From: Aldehydirespirator sp963667505
GTDB lineage: Bacteria > Actinomycetota > Acidimicrobiia > Acidimicrobiales > Aldehydirespiratoraceae
Length of the DNA stretch: 64,000 nucleotides
Direction of reading: 5' to 3'
NCBI GenBank assembly: GCA_963667505.2
Contig: OY763490.2
Location: forward strand, 868,001 to 932,000
A model generated the notes under the pieces. The model was not told where the DNA came from. It saw nothing but the letters and a program-made list of their open reading frames with translations, and did no database searches. Shown piece after piece: positions 1 to 8,019 of the stretch. Both the position numbers and the translations under genes were made by a program. The first letter of the stretch is position 1; the number at the start of each line of letters is the position of its first letter.

Positions 1-2
1 CG

Positions 3-875
3 TCGGTGCGGCGCTGGGGCTCTGCGCTGCTCGACGCCGACACAGAGCGGATCTCAGATGTCGAGGCGCTGGGCCTCGACGAAACCTTGATGGGGCGCCG
101 GGGCCGGTTCAAAGACAAGGCCTGGTCCACCAGCATCGTCGACGTCGGGCGGGGCCAGCTGCTCGACATAGTGCCGGGCCGCACCGCCAAAGCACCCGCA
201 CTGTGGCTGCTCAGCCGGCCCCGCGAATGGCTCGAGCAGATCCGCTGGGCGGTGCTTGACCTCTCGGGCCCCTATCGGGCCGCGTTCGACACCGCAATAC
301 CCGACGCGGCCCAGGTCGCGGACCCGTTCCACGTGGTGCGGTTGGGAAACACCGCGCTCGACGAGGTCCGCCGCCGGGTCCAGAACCAGACCCTGGGCCA
401 CCGCGGCCGCAAGCCCGACCCCCTCTACCGGGCCCGCAAGCTGCTCGTCTCCGCGTCCGAGAGCATCACCGACTCCGGACGCGTCCGGCTGCGGGGCCTG
501 CTGGAGGCCGGCGACCCCTACGGCGAGGTCCGCGACGCCTGGCACGCGAAGGAGACCCTGCGCAGCGTCTACGACATCCCCGACGCCGAGCTGGGCGCCG
601 CGACCGTGGCCCAGCTCGCCGCCGATCTCCAGGACCCCGGCCTGCCGACGGAGATCAACCGGCTGGGCCGCACCATCTGGCGCTGGCGCACCCAGATCTC
701 GAACTGGCACGCCGCCCGGGTCACCAACGCCGCCACCGAGGCAGCCAACAATCTCGTCAAGCGCGTCAAGCGCGCCGCGTTCGGGTTCACCAACTTCGCG
801 AACTACCGAATCAGGGCTCTGCTCTATGCCGGCAAACCTGACTGGGCGCTGCTCGACACCCTCACCCCGACCTGA
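3..875 (+). CDS. ISL3-family transposase, 3' part
   Basis: This is the DDE transposase of an ISL3-type insertion sequence. The frame is open to the window edge, so the N-terminal zinc-finger and helix-turn-helix part is missing. Visible are the start of the catalytic core (GLDETLMGRRGRFKDKAW), the segment ending in DPFHVVRLGN and the C-terminal segment ATEAANNLVKRVKRAAFGF, which carries the usual ISL3 late glutamate. The right end of the element should lie within about 25 bases of the stop, near the GGAGAGCC at 881-888, because a foreign reading frame resumes there. The internal GTG at position 6 is not a credible start. The family assignment is firm; whether the full element is active cannot be judged here. 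Confidence 0.85.
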   Translation, partial: SVRRWGSALLDADTERISDVEALGLDETLMGRRGRFKDKAWSTSIVDVGRGQLLDIVPGRTAKAPALWLLSRPREWLEQIRWAVLDLSGPYRAAFDTAIPDAAQVADPFHVVRLGNTALDEVRRRVQNQTLGHRGRKPDPLYRARKLLVSASESITDSGRVRLRGLLEAGDPYGEVRDAWHAKETLRSVYDIPDAELGAATVAQLAADLQDPGLPTEINRLGRTIWRWRTQISNWHAARVTNAATEAANNLVKRVKRAAFGFTNFANYRIRALLYAGKPDWALLDTLTPT

Positions 876-1307
876 AACGCGGAGAGCCGCGAAAGAAAGA
901 TTCCGGACCTCCAGTGGGGATACATCGACCATCAAGCGATTGACCCTCGCCGCTGCTTGCGCAACTTCGTAATCGAGTGCAAACGTCTCGGATCGCCATC
1001 CCGTTCGGGGTGGAAATTCAATGTCCACTATGTGGACGACGGTGTTCGCCGCTTCATTGACCCCGAATGGCAATATGGGAAGGATGTTGCCACGGGAGCG
1101 ATGGTCGGATACGTCGAATCGCTTACACCGGAGGAGATCGTTGTAGAGGTCAACGGGGCGCTCGGTCGACTCGGCGTGTCAGCCTTGACTCTTCCGTCGC
1201 GAATCGGAAACCCGTTGATCGAGATGGAGCACTCCTTCGACCGTCCGTTTGAGATCAGCCCGTTCCAACTGGTTCATCTCTGGACTGACATCCGTCCGGT
1301 AGGTTGA
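876..1307 (+). pseudogene. 3' fragment of a nuclease-like gene cut by the ISL3 element
   Basis: Directly after the transposase stop a frame stays open for 143 codons and ends at 1307. Only the part from about 900 looks like conserved protein. The segment FVIECKRLG followed by HYVDDG resembles the E-x-K strand of PD-(D/E)XK nucleases and restriction-like proteins, but that is pattern resemblance only. There is no ribosome binding site; the only start-like codon is a TTG at 957, inside the conserved stretch. The simplest reading is that the insertion removed the N-terminal half. It could still be expressed from the transposase transcript. Confidence 0.5.
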
Positions 1308-1575
1308 TGGAATTTGCTGCGAAGTTCTGACTAGTATCGTCGCCAATTCAAGTCGAGACATGCTGAGCGGACAGTTCGCGTGAATCGTCTCGTACGGCGA
1401 GACTCAGCCGGTTTGGCGGCTGTCGCGGGCCGGACTCAGGGGCATTGGGCGGTTGCGGGGACGACCAAACCTCTTGGACGACCTCCTGCGGCTCGACGAA
1501 CCGGGCGAGGTGCTCGAACGCGATGTCCTCGGCGATGAGGGGATTGCCGCCGAACTGCGCTCCTGGCCTGTTGGC
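1308..1575. other. Intergenic stretch, nothing recognised
   Basis: Between the cut nuclease-like gene and the minus-strand gene that follows I see no coding signal on either strand, no clear hairpin and no repeat. Confidence 0.5.
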
Positions 1576-1827
1576 TTATGCGGGCGAGGCCGAGGTCGCA
1601 AGGGCCCGTGCAAGAGCCATGTCCAGTGCGGCTCGCTGATCCTGGGCGACTCGGCGGTCCAGCTTCTCGAGAGAGGTCCTGGCCGCGGCGAGGTTGGCGT
1701 CGCGGGTGTCGTCGGGCAGGCCGCCGAGCGCCGCGGCCAATCGCAGCCAGCGCAGGAACGCCGACCGGAAGGTGGGCAGCCACTCCTCGTAGGAGGGGGG
1801 CTCGTGCAGGTGCCGGCACTCGGGTCA
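1576..1827 (-). pseudogene. C-terminal continuation beyond an in-frame TGA
   Basis: The minus-strand gene at 1825-2868 ends in TGA, but the same frame runs on for 82 more codons to a TAA at 1576-1578. The continuation begins PECRHLHEPPSYEEWLP and has the GC-rich third positions of real coding sequence. With Cys in place of the stop the junction would read YYCPEC, a CxxC pair. This part appears to belong to the same conserved domain as the segment before it (WTPPRITSFLEEWLP), so the stop probably interrupts one gene. A nonsense mutation is likeliest; read-through or selenocysteine is possible, but I see no convincing SECIS hairpin after the UGA. Confidence 0.5.
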
Positions 1828-2868
1828 GTAGTAGCCGTTATCGGGCAGCCACTCCTCGAGGAACGAGGTGATCCTCGGCGGCGTCCAGCGGAGCGGGTCG
1901 AGGTCCCAGCAACTCGTGACGAAGCCGATCAGCGAGCGCATCAGATGGTAGACGTTGTCGTGGTCCTCGCCGTAGCCCAGCGGCTTCCCCGCGAACTCCC
2001 CGAAGGGCGCTGCCATCTCCTCGAACGACGGCTGCGGCCTCGCCGGAGCCGTGCCTCCGGCCGGCAGCAGGCTGATCCTCTGGCGCACCAGCGCGAATAG
2101 GTCATGGCTGGGATCCAGCTCCAGGTCCGGCTGGTCGTAGGCGTCTGAGAGCAGTTCCTCGAGGATCGTGATGCCGGGCTCGGCGATGGCGCGAGCTTCG
2201 GCGAGGCCGATCTCTTCGCTGCGGAAGCTCACGGCAGCGATCTCGGCCGCCTCATCGCCGCTGGCGAAGTAGGCGAAGGGATGCGCCATCCCGGCTCGGA
2301 AGGGCTGGATGCCGATCCTCAGCCGGTGCGTGCCAGCGGCCGGGCGGCGGAAGTCGATGTCCAGCGCGCTGTACTCGCCCCACTCGTCGCTGAGCCTGGC
2401 CGCGCGCACCGGCTCGACCGCGCCTAGATCAGCGATCCATGCGGGGTTGTCGGGGTTGTCGGCCGTGATGCGCTCGACGGTGCGGCGGGCCCGGTCGCGC
2501 TGGTCGGCAGGCCCGTATGCGGCTACCGCCGCGGCGAGAGCCGCGCCGGCGTGTCCGCCCGCCGAGGCGGCGCGGGCCAGCACGACCTGAGCCCTGAGAC
2601 CTCCGGGTGAGGCCGGTGAGTGGATCCCGAACTGGACGGCAGAGGCCCATCTTTCGACCTCGTCGAGGTCGGACATGGTCGGGTGCTCCCCGACGACCTG
2701 CAACGCCTCGTCCATCAGGAGATCCAGACGGAAGCCGGTGTCGTCGTCGGCGAACGCGTCGGGGAGGAGGAGGCGCTCCTCGGGGCGGGTGCCTCGAGGC
2801 GTGACGCGTCCCGAGGAGTCGCCGCGCCCGACATGCCGTCCGCCCCGTCGTCTCTTCCGTCGCCCCAT
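1825..2868 (-). CDS. Conserved hypothetical protein (interrupted at its C-terminus)
   Basis: A 347-residue protein of unknown function. I chose the ATG at 2868, which gives a basic N-terminus MGRRKRRRGGRHVG; an upstream in-frame start at 2961 is also possible and adds 31 residues without recognisable content. The middle is rich in alanine, glutamate and leucine and probably helical. The last 40 residues (WTPPRITSFLEEWLP) resemble a C-terminal segment that I associate with uncharacterised actinobacterial proteins. That segment continues past the TGA, so this product is probably truncated by about 80 residues. No neighbour suggests a role. Confidence 0.55.
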   Translation of the reverse strand: MGRRKRRRGGRHVGRGDSSGRVTPRGTRPEERLLLPDAFADDDTGFRLDLLMDEALQVVGEHPTMSDLDEVERWASAVQFGIHSPASPGGLRAQVVLARAASAGGHAGAALAAAVAAYGPADQRDRARRTVERITADNPDNPAWIADLGAVEPVRAARLSDEWGEYSALDIDFRRPAAGTHRLRIGIQPFRAGMAHPFAYFASGDEAAEIAAVSFRSEEIGLAEARAIAEPGITILEELLSDAYDQPDLELDPSHDLFALVRQRISLLPAGGTAPARPQPSFEEMAAPFGEFAGKPLGYGEDHDNVYHLMRSLIGFVTSCWDLDPLRWTPPRITSFLEEWLPDNGYY

Positions 2869-3014
2869 TCCGGTTCCCTGTCGGCCGCTGGCGAGTTGAG
2901 CCCGGCGAGGGAGTCCCCGCAATCGGGGGATGCCCGCGCCGCATGACATTCTGTACCACAATCAGCGGCGACCAGTAGGGACCAAGGACTCGGGATGGCG
3001 GTCGCCGTGTGTCG

Positions 3015-3175
3015 GGGGACGAACCGGCGATGTTGGGCAAGGCTTGCTCGGTGTCGAAGCGTTGGATGTCTCGGTCGGTGCTGCTGAACTCCACGCTCAC
3101 CAGGTACACCCGGCTGTCCTCCTGACCGGTAGCGGTCGGCGTAGCGGCGCTGCTTGAGCTGTGCTAGTTCGGTAG
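3015..3175 (-). pseudogene. Remnant of an AAA-ATPase/PD-(D/E)XK protein C-terminus
   Basis: The minus strand encodes ELAQLKQRRYADRYRSG and, in another frame after about one lost base, YLVSVEFSSTDRDIQRFDTE. The intact gene at 4173-5753 ends with ALAQLKQRRYADRYRSGSEP followed by GVEFSSTTRNIQSFETEEA, so this is the broken tail of a second copy of that family. The rest of the copy is gone. It marks past recombination or turnover in this accessory patch. Confidence 0.75.
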
Positions 3176-3272
3176 GCCAGCCTGTACTTCTTGCGCGTGC
3201 CACCGCCGCTTGAGCCGGCGGTTCGACTGCTTGGGCTACGGCGAAGCGACGGGTATCCCGGCCACCTGTGGC

Positions 3273-3314
3273 GAGGCCAACGCGATCGCCATGACCGAAG
3301 CCGAGCCGTGGTAG
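3273..3314 (+). pseudogene. Orphan tail of a MazE-like antitoxin
   Basis: Thirteen codons read EANAIAMTEAEPW and then TAG. The intact antitoxin at 34897-35136 ends RANAIAMTEAEPW, so this is its C-terminal scrap, at DNA level almost identical. It lies between the nuclease remnant and HepT, on the opposite strand to both. It has no start and no partner toxin. Confidence 0.65.
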
Positions 3315-3318
3315 CCCG

Positions 3319-3675
3319 CTACGAATCAGCGGTTTCCGTGTTGGGAGTACTGTTATCCTCGACCAGCAGGGCGACCAGTCCCGGGACGTCCTCCGAGATC
3401 GTCTTCCAGACAGCGTTGTCGTCGACCTTGAAGTAGGCGTGCGCTATGAAGTTGCGCATGGCTTTGGCCTTGCTGACTGTCGGGCCGGGGATGCGATGCG
3501 CCGTCTCTTCGGACAGGCTGTCCGCGGCGACCCCGATGATCTCGAGTTGTCTCTCGGCAGCGCTGCGTAGGATGCGGCTCCCGTCGAAGGCCTCGCGCCC
3601 TTGGGCCACGATCTCACGGAGCAGGCTGCAAGCGTCGAGAATGTCCGCGACGCGGTCCTCGTCGGTCCTGCTCAC
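3319..3675 (-). CDS. hepT: HepT-like toxin (DUF86 RNase-type)
   Basis: Toxin of a HepT/MntA pair. HepT proteins are small all-helical HEPN-domain RNases whose active site is R-x4-H-x-Y. Here RNFIAHAY at residues 74-81 fits exactly. Length (118 residues) is normal for the family. The ATG at 3675 overlaps the end of the upstream nucleotidyltransferase gene by 4 bases (ATGA), so the two are translationally coupled. In characterised pairs the MntA partner adds AMP to the HepT tyrosine and silences it. Family knowledge gives the mechanism; motif and pairing are seen here. Confidence 0.85.
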   Translation of the reverse strand: MSRTDEDRVADILDACSLLREIVAQGREAFDGSRILRSAAERQLEIIGVAADSLSEETAHRIPGPTVSKAKAMRNFIAHAYFKVDDNAVWKTISEDVPGLVALLVEDNSTPNTETADS

Positions 3676-3962
3676 AGAGGAATGGCGTCTTCGAGGAGGG
3701 ACCGGTGGCTGTCCCTCAGGCAGTGCGAGGGAACGACATCGACGCCGCGTCCCAGCAGTTCTTCGAGGTCCACTTGCAGGCCGGCCATGTCGAACAGAGA
3801 GATGTCGGGCATGAAATCGACGAGGAAGTCGTAGTCGCTGTCGTCGTCGTCCTCGCCGCGGGCGACGGAGCCGACCAGCGCTATCGAGGCTGCCTTGTTA
3901 CGGCGCGCCGCGTCGCGGATCGCTCCTCGGTACTCGTTGAGGATCAGTTCCCGGCGGCTCAC
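3672..3962 (-). CDS. mntA: MntA-like nucleotidyltransferase antitoxin
   Basis: Minimal nucleotidyltransferase of 96 residues from the GTG at 3962, which puts the start close before the first helix (SRRELILNEYR); a longer start at 4022 adds an unrelated-looking stretch. The catalytic signature GSVARGEDDDDSDYDFLVDF spans residues 31-50, a G-S-x10-D-x-D motif. A third acidic residue probably lies in GVDVVP near residue 70. It is coupled to hepT by a 4-base overlap, with antitoxin gene first. Its expected job is to AMPylate and neutralise HepT. Upstream genes are on the same strand and may be cotranscribed. Confidence 0.85.
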   Translation of the reverse strand: MSRRELILNEYRGAIRDAARRNKAASIALVGSVARGEDDDDSDYDFLVDFMPDISLFDMAGLQVDLEELLGRGVDVVPSHCLRDSHRSLLEDAIPL

Positions 3963-3993
3963 ATCGCGACTATACCGAGCAGAACCGGCACCC

Positions 3994-4176
3994 TCATCGG
4001 CCACCTGGCGGGCGGAGGCCACCGACGCGCCGTTTCGTGAGCAGGCTGTCGGTGGCTTCGCCGACGATCCGCTTGCCGTCGAGGGTCATGTCGAACGGTG
4101 CCCCGGACACCATCGTGCATACGGAGTCGATGCTGCTCTGCGGCTCAGGCCCGGGCGGTTCGCTCGCAAGACTCAT
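3994..4176 (-). CDS. Small unidentified ORF coupled to the upstream ATPase
   Basis: Sixty residues starting MSLASEPPGPEPQ. Its ATG overlaps the TGA of the AAA-ATPase gene (ATGA), it ends 31 bases before mntA, and third codon positions are mostly G or C. This spacing suggests one operon of ATPase/nuclease, small ORF, mntA, hepT. I recognise no domain. It may be a chance frame, so confidence is low. Confidence 0.35.
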   Translation of the reverse strand: MSLASEPPGPEPQSSIDSVCTMVSGAPFDMTLDGKRIVGEATDSLLTKRRVGGLRPPGGR

Positions 4177-5753
4177 GCTTCTTCGGTTTCGAAGCTTTGG
4201 ATGTTGCGGGTGGTGCTGCTGAACTCCACGCCGATCAGGTGGATCGGCTCGCTGCCTGATCGGTAGCGGTCAGCGTAGCGGCGCTGTTTGAGCTGTGCTA
4301 GCGCGGTGCCGGGGCCGGCCTGCTCGACGACTTTGAACTCGAACAGGTAGACGCGGCCCCCGGTTCGTGCCGCCATGTCGAGGCGGCCCCGGCTGGTGCT
4401 TTCCTCGACTGTGACGTCGAGGCCCAGCGCGGCGAAGTAAGAGTAGAAGACGCTGGCGTAGTAGCCCTCGTAGTCGGCGATGTCGTTGTTTGTGTGCCAT
4501 TGGTGCGGTATCGCCGCGAAGAAAGCGTGGAACAGTTGTTCGAGACCGGCGACATCGTTCGCTTCGAGCAGCCGATGGAGCTTGGACTGGTTCTGGTGGA
4601 CACGGGCCGGGTCCGGTTGAAGGCGTCGCAGGAGGTGCTCGTTGAGGCTCTGGCTGACCTCCAGGTTGGGGTAGTCCAGCCGGTACCTCTTGCGAGTGCC
4701 CTCCGCTATCTCCTCGCCGATGGTGAGGTATCCGGTCTGGAACAGCAGCGCCTCAGTGCCGATGTGGTCCACGTCGAACGCCGACAGGAGGTCCTCGCTC
4801 GTCATCATCTGGTCGAGGGCCGCGGAGGCGACCCGTCGTCGGACCAGCGTCTCGACCAAGAACGAGGGCGAGCCGGTCTCGAACCACCAAGCCCCGAACT
4901 CGCGCCGGTCGAAGAGCATCAGAACGCCGAAGGGGTTGTACATGCGCTCATCGCCGCCCCAGCGGTAGCCGTTGTACCACCGCCGGATCTGCTCGGGGTC
5001 GAGCCCGTCCAGTTCGGGAGCGAACACCGTGTCGAGGTCGGACTGGGTGTAGCCGCAGATCGCGCCGTAGCGGCGGTCGAGAGTGATGTCGTTGAGATTG
5101 TTCAGCCCTGAGAACAGGCTGACCTTGGAGAACTTGCTCACCCCGGTGAGGAAGCTGAGGCGTATGTGCGCGTCGGCCTCCTTGATGGCCGCGTAGAACC
5201 CTCGCAGAAAGTCCCGGTTCGCCTGGGCAGTGTCGCTCAGCGCGGGATCGCCGTCCTCGCCGGGCAGGCCGGAGAACATGGCGTCCAGGATCGGTCGGTC
5301 GTACTCGTCGACGAGCACCACGACCCGATGCCCGGTCGTGCGGTGCAACTCCCGCAGCACCGACCGTAGGCGGCCGGCGGCGGTCTCGTAGCGGGGGTCG
5401 AGCCCGGCTTCGCGCTCGACCTCGGCGAGCTGCTCGGAGACGCTGGCCCTTACCTGCGAGGGCTCGGTGAAGCCGCCGCTGCCGAAGCTGAGGCGCAGCA
5501 CCGGACGGCGCACCGACCAGTCCCACCGGCCATGCACCGCGAGCCCGCGGAACAGCGGCTCGTTGCCCTCGAACAGCTCCTTCATCGTGTCGATCAGCAG
5601 GCTCTTGCCGAAACGGCGCGGCCGAGACAGGAAGAAGTGCTTGCCCTCGTTGGCGAGCCGCTCGATCCAAGGGGTCTTGTCGACGTAGTAGGAGTCCGTG
5701 TCGCGTATCTCCGCGAAGGTCTGCACCCCGATCGGCAGGCGGCGCCTCCTCAT
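4173..5753 (-). CDS. AAA-ATPase-like/PD-(D/E)XK nuclease-domain protein
   Basis: A 526-residue protein of the AAA-ATPase-like plus PDDEXK_9 (DUF1703) architecture. The N-terminus has the family start LPIGVQTFAEIRD and the motif SRPRRFGKSLLIDT with GKS at 49-51 (Walker A). VVVLVDEYDRP has Walker B acidic residues near 149-150. The C-terminal nuclease fold shows GRLDM (D459) and YLFEFKV (E472, K474), the D and E-x-K of the active site. These proteins are common, often multicopy, in anaerobes and symbionts, and their function is unknown; defence or mobile-element roles are suspected. A broken second copy lies at 3015-3175. Promoter side faces the repeats at 5865. Confidence 0.85.
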   Translation of the reverse strand: MRRRRLPIGVQTFAEIRDTDSYYVDKTPWIERLANEGKHFFLSRPRRFGKSLLIDTMKELFEGNEPLFRGLAVHGRWDWSVRRPVLRLSFGSGGFTEPSQVRASVSEQLAEVEREAGLDPRYETAAGRLRSVLRELHRTTGHRVVVLVDEYDRPILDAMFSGLPGEDGDPALSDTAQANRDFLRGFYAAIKEADAHIRLSFLTGVSKFSKVSLFSGLNNLNDITLDRRYGAICGYTQSDLDTVFAPELDGLDPEQIRRWYNGYRWGGDERMYNPFGVLMLFDRREFGAWWFETGSPSFLVETLVRRRVASAALDQMMTSEDLLSAFDVDHIGTEALLFQTGYLTIGEEIAEGTRKRYRLDYPNLEVSQSLNEHLLRRLQPDPARVHQNQSKLHRLLEANDVAGLEQLFHAFFAAIPHQWHTNNDIADYEGYYASVFYSYFAALGLDVTVEESTSRGRLDMAARTGGRVYLFEFKVVEQAGPGTALAQLKQRRYADRYRSGSEPIHLIGVEFSSTTRNIQSFETEEA

Positions 5754-5864
5754 CGGGCCACTCTAGTTCGATGGGGGTCGGCGCTCGTTCGCAGGTGAGG
5801 GCGACGAGGTACGAGCGGTGATCGTCGGTCGGAGGCACCGGGTAAGCGGTCGCTGCTTTCGCCC

Positions 5865-6030
5865 GTGGCGTCCGAGGGCGCGACCCGCGGATTGGCGATG
5901 CGTTCGGGCAGGTCGGGCCGATGGCTGTCTTCGTTCGTGGCGTCCGAGGGCGCGACCTGCGGGATTGGCGATGCGTTCGGGCAGGTCGGGCCGATGGCTG
6001 TCTTCGTTCGTGGCGTCCGAGGGCGTGACG
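5865..6030. repeat. Tandem repeat, about 2.3 copies of a 72-73 bp unit
   Basis: Units begin at 5865, 5937 and 6010, each with GTGGCGTCCGAGGGCG. The second differs from the first by an inserted G and a base change, and the third decays after about 20 bases. It fills the divergent gap between the AAA-ATPase gene and the gene at 6105. Open frames through it on both strands are products of the repeat, not genes. Confidence 0.8.
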
Positions 6031-6104
6031 CGAAGCGGTGGCCGCCGTCGCTCGGGCGTCGGCGGCGCGACGCGAAGGGTTGGCGGTCTGCCAGACTGTT
6101 CGTC

Positions 6105-6551
6105 ATGCCGATGCGCCAGGACTGCAAGTACTTCGAGTCGCGCACGTATCCCAACGGCGAGACGGTGCGCAAGTGCGATCTGGACCTGGCCCCCGAAGCG
6201 CCGTGGCGCTGTCCCGACGACTGCGCCAAGTACACCCGGCGCCTGGCCGACGTCAACTGGAGCTACGGGTCGCTGGTGACCCCGGAGACCCCGCCCGAGC
6301 CTGAGAGCCTGGGCAGCGACGACAGCATCGGGGCGCTGCTCGACGCGGCCGAGGACATCGTCAACGCGGCTGCGCCGGACGTGTTCGCCGACATCGAGGC
6401 CGAGCGCCGCAAGCGCCGGGGCGGGTTGAGGGGCCGGGTCTCCAAGGGCGGCAAGAAGTCCAAGGGCAAGAAGGGCGGCCGAGGTCGAGGCTCCTCCGGT
6501 GGAGGCGGGCTGGGCGAGCGGTTCCGCAAGCGGTACCGCGACGGCGGCTGA
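6105..6551 (+). CDS. Conserved hypothetical protein upstream of sufD
   Basis: A 148-residue protein from the ATG at 6105. The N-terminal 50 residues contain four cysteines and are tightly built (QDCKYFESRTYPNGETVRKC, then APWRCPDDCAKYTRR), suggesting a small metal or Fe-S binding fold. The C-terminal third is a basic, glycine and lysine rich tail (GGKKSKGKKGGRGRG) that could bind nucleic acid or be disordered. It ends 4 bases before the sufD start, so it is probably cotranscribed and may serve Fe-S assembly. I recognise no named family. A longer start would run into the tandem repeat and is rejected. Confidence 0.65.
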   Translation: MPMRQDCKYFESRTYPNGETVRKCDLDLAPEAPWRCPDDCAKYTRRLADVNWSYGSLVTPETPPEPESLGSDDSIGALLDAAEDIVNAAAPDVFADIEAERRKRRGGLRGRVSKGGKKSKGKKGGRGRGSSGGGGLGERFRKRYRDGG

Positions 6552-6555
6552 CTCT

Positions 6556-7971
6556 GTGCATCGCTTCACCGTCGAAGCAGCTCAGGCGCTTTCGGGACCC
6601 CGCTGGCTGACGGCGCGCCGAACTGCGTTCGCCGAGCGCTTCCTGGCCGCGGCGCCTCCCACCACCGCGGCCGAGGAGTGGCGCTACAGCGCGATCTCCG
6701 AGTTCGACCTGGCCGCCTACAGCCTCGCGGACGGTTCTGGGGCCGATCTTGTGCACGAGGCCTCGGACGGTGTTGGGGACAGTGCCGTCAGCGGTCATGC
6801 GCACGGAACCTCGGACGGTGTTGGGGACAGTGCCGCTAGCGGTCATGCGCACGGAACCTCGGACGGTGTTGGGGACGGTTCGGTGGCCGATCTTCTGCCC
6901 GGTCCGGCTGGCGACGGCGCCCGCGCCGCCGCGGCCGCGGTCGTCGATGTCGCCGACGGTCGGGTCGTGTCGGTCAGGGGCTCGGAGGAGTTGGCACAGA
7001 CGGGCGTCTTCGTCGGGCCGCTGAGCGACGCCGCCGACGGCGAGGCGATGCTGGGATCAGTGTCGGACGACGCCTCCGACTACTTCACTCTGCTCAACGA
7101 CGCCTTCACCCGTGAGCCCTTGCTGGTGGACGTGCCCGACGGTGTGTCCGTGGACGGCCCGATCGTGGTACGTCACCATGCATGTGAAGCGGGTGCGGCC
7201 AGTTTCCCCCGCCTCGTCGTGCGGCTGGGACGCGACGCCCAGGCCACAGTCCTCGACGTGCAGCGATCGGTCGGCGGGACGCTCGTGGTGCCGGTGGTGG
7301 AGCTCAGCGTCGGCCAGGCGGCCCGCCTCGGCTACATGAACCTGCAGCAGCACGACCGCGACGCCTGGCAGGTGGCGGCCCACACCGCCCGGGTCGAGCG
7401 GGACGCGGCCCTGGTGGCCGCCTCGGTCGCTCTCGGCGGCGCCTACGCCCGCACCCGCACCGACGCCAGGCTCGTCGGCCGGGGAGCGAGCGGAGACCTG
7501 CTGTCGGCCTACTTCGGCTCCGGCCGGCAGATCCTGGACTTCCGCACCTACCAGGACCACGCCGCCCCCGACACCACCTCCAACCTGCTCTACAAGGGCG
7601 CCGTCGGCGACGAGGCCCGCAGCGTGTACACCGGGATGATCCGGGTGCGGCCCGACGCTCGGGGCACCAACGCCTTCCAGACCAACCGAAACCTCAAGCT
7701 CAGCGACGACGCCTGGGCCGAGTCGGTGCCGAACCTCGAGATCGAGAACAACGACGTGCGGTGCAGCCACGCCTCCGCCGTCGGCCCCGTGGACCCCGAC
7801 CAGGTCTTCTACCTGGAGAGCCGGGGCGTGCCCACGGGCGCAGCCGAGCGCCTGATCGTGGCCGGGTTCTTCGACGAGGTGATCGACGGGCTGCCGGTCC
7901 GCTCAGAAGCGGCAGGGGCGAGGCAGGCCCTCAGGCTCAAGCTCGACCAGATGTTGAGCCAGGCGGCGTGA
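6556..7971 (+). CDS. sufD: Fe-S cluster assembly protein SufD
   Basis: SufD partners SufB and SufC in the scaffold that builds Fe-S clusters. The C-terminal half is diagnostic: QILDFRTYQDHAAPDTTSNL, YTGMIRVRPDARGTNAFQTN, CSHASAVGPVDPDQVFYLES and the SufD-type end SRGVPTGAAERLIVAGFFDE. I use the GTG at 6556, 4 bases after the preceding stop; the upstream frame overlaps that gene. Residues about 60-110 hold an in-frame 48 bp tandem repeat (SDGVGDSA-SGHAHGT) that is not part of the fold. The following genes are a Rieske protein and sufC. No sufB is present, which is unusual because SufD normally works as SufBC2D. Confidence 0.88.
   Translation: MHRFTVEAAQALSGPRWLTARRTAFAERFLAAAPPTTAAEEWRYSAISEFDLAAYSLADGSGADLVHEASDGVGDSAVSGHAHGTSDGVGDSAASGHAHGTSDGVGDGSVADLLPGPAGDGARAAAAAVVDVADGRVVSVRGSEELAQTGVFVGPLSDAADGEAMLGSVSDDASDYFTLLNDAFTREPLLVDVPDGVSVDGPIVVRHHACEAGAASFPRLVVRLGRDAQATVLDVQRSVGGTLVVPVVELSVGQAARLGYMNLQQHDRDAWQVAAHTARVERDAALVAASVALGGAYARTRTDARLVGRGASGDLLSAYFGSGRQILDFRTYQDHAAPDTTSNLLYKGAVGDEARSVYTGMIRVRPDARGTNAFQTNRNLKLSDDAWAESVPNLEIENNDVRCSHASAVGPVDPDQVFYLESRGVPTGAAERLIVAGFFDEVIDGLPVRSEAAGARQALRLKLDQMLSQAA
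6761..6879 (+). repeat. In-frame 48 bp tandem repeat inside sufD
   Basis: Units start at 6761, 6809 and 6857 (partial). Each encodes 16 residues (SDGVGDSA followed by GHAHG). The first two copies differ by a few bases only, so the expansion is recent and keeps the frame. Confidence 0.85.
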
Positions 7972-8019
7972 TGGTCTCGCTGGCGTCTGTGCCGACCGTT
8001 CGACATCGGAGGAGTGACG

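Noticed and set aside
54..1073. Long minus-strand frame of 339 codons opposite the ISL3 transposase
   Set aside because: It mirrors a well-supported transposase and runs into unrelated sequence; the high GC content makes antisense frames open.
1825..1860. SECIS element after the in-frame TGA
   Set aside because: Only a four-base stem (GTGC/GCAC) can be drawn near the stop, which is not convincing for a bacterial SECIS.
5865..6104. In-frame extension upstream of the gene at 6105
   Set aside because: It translates the 72 bp repeat and has no ribosome site.
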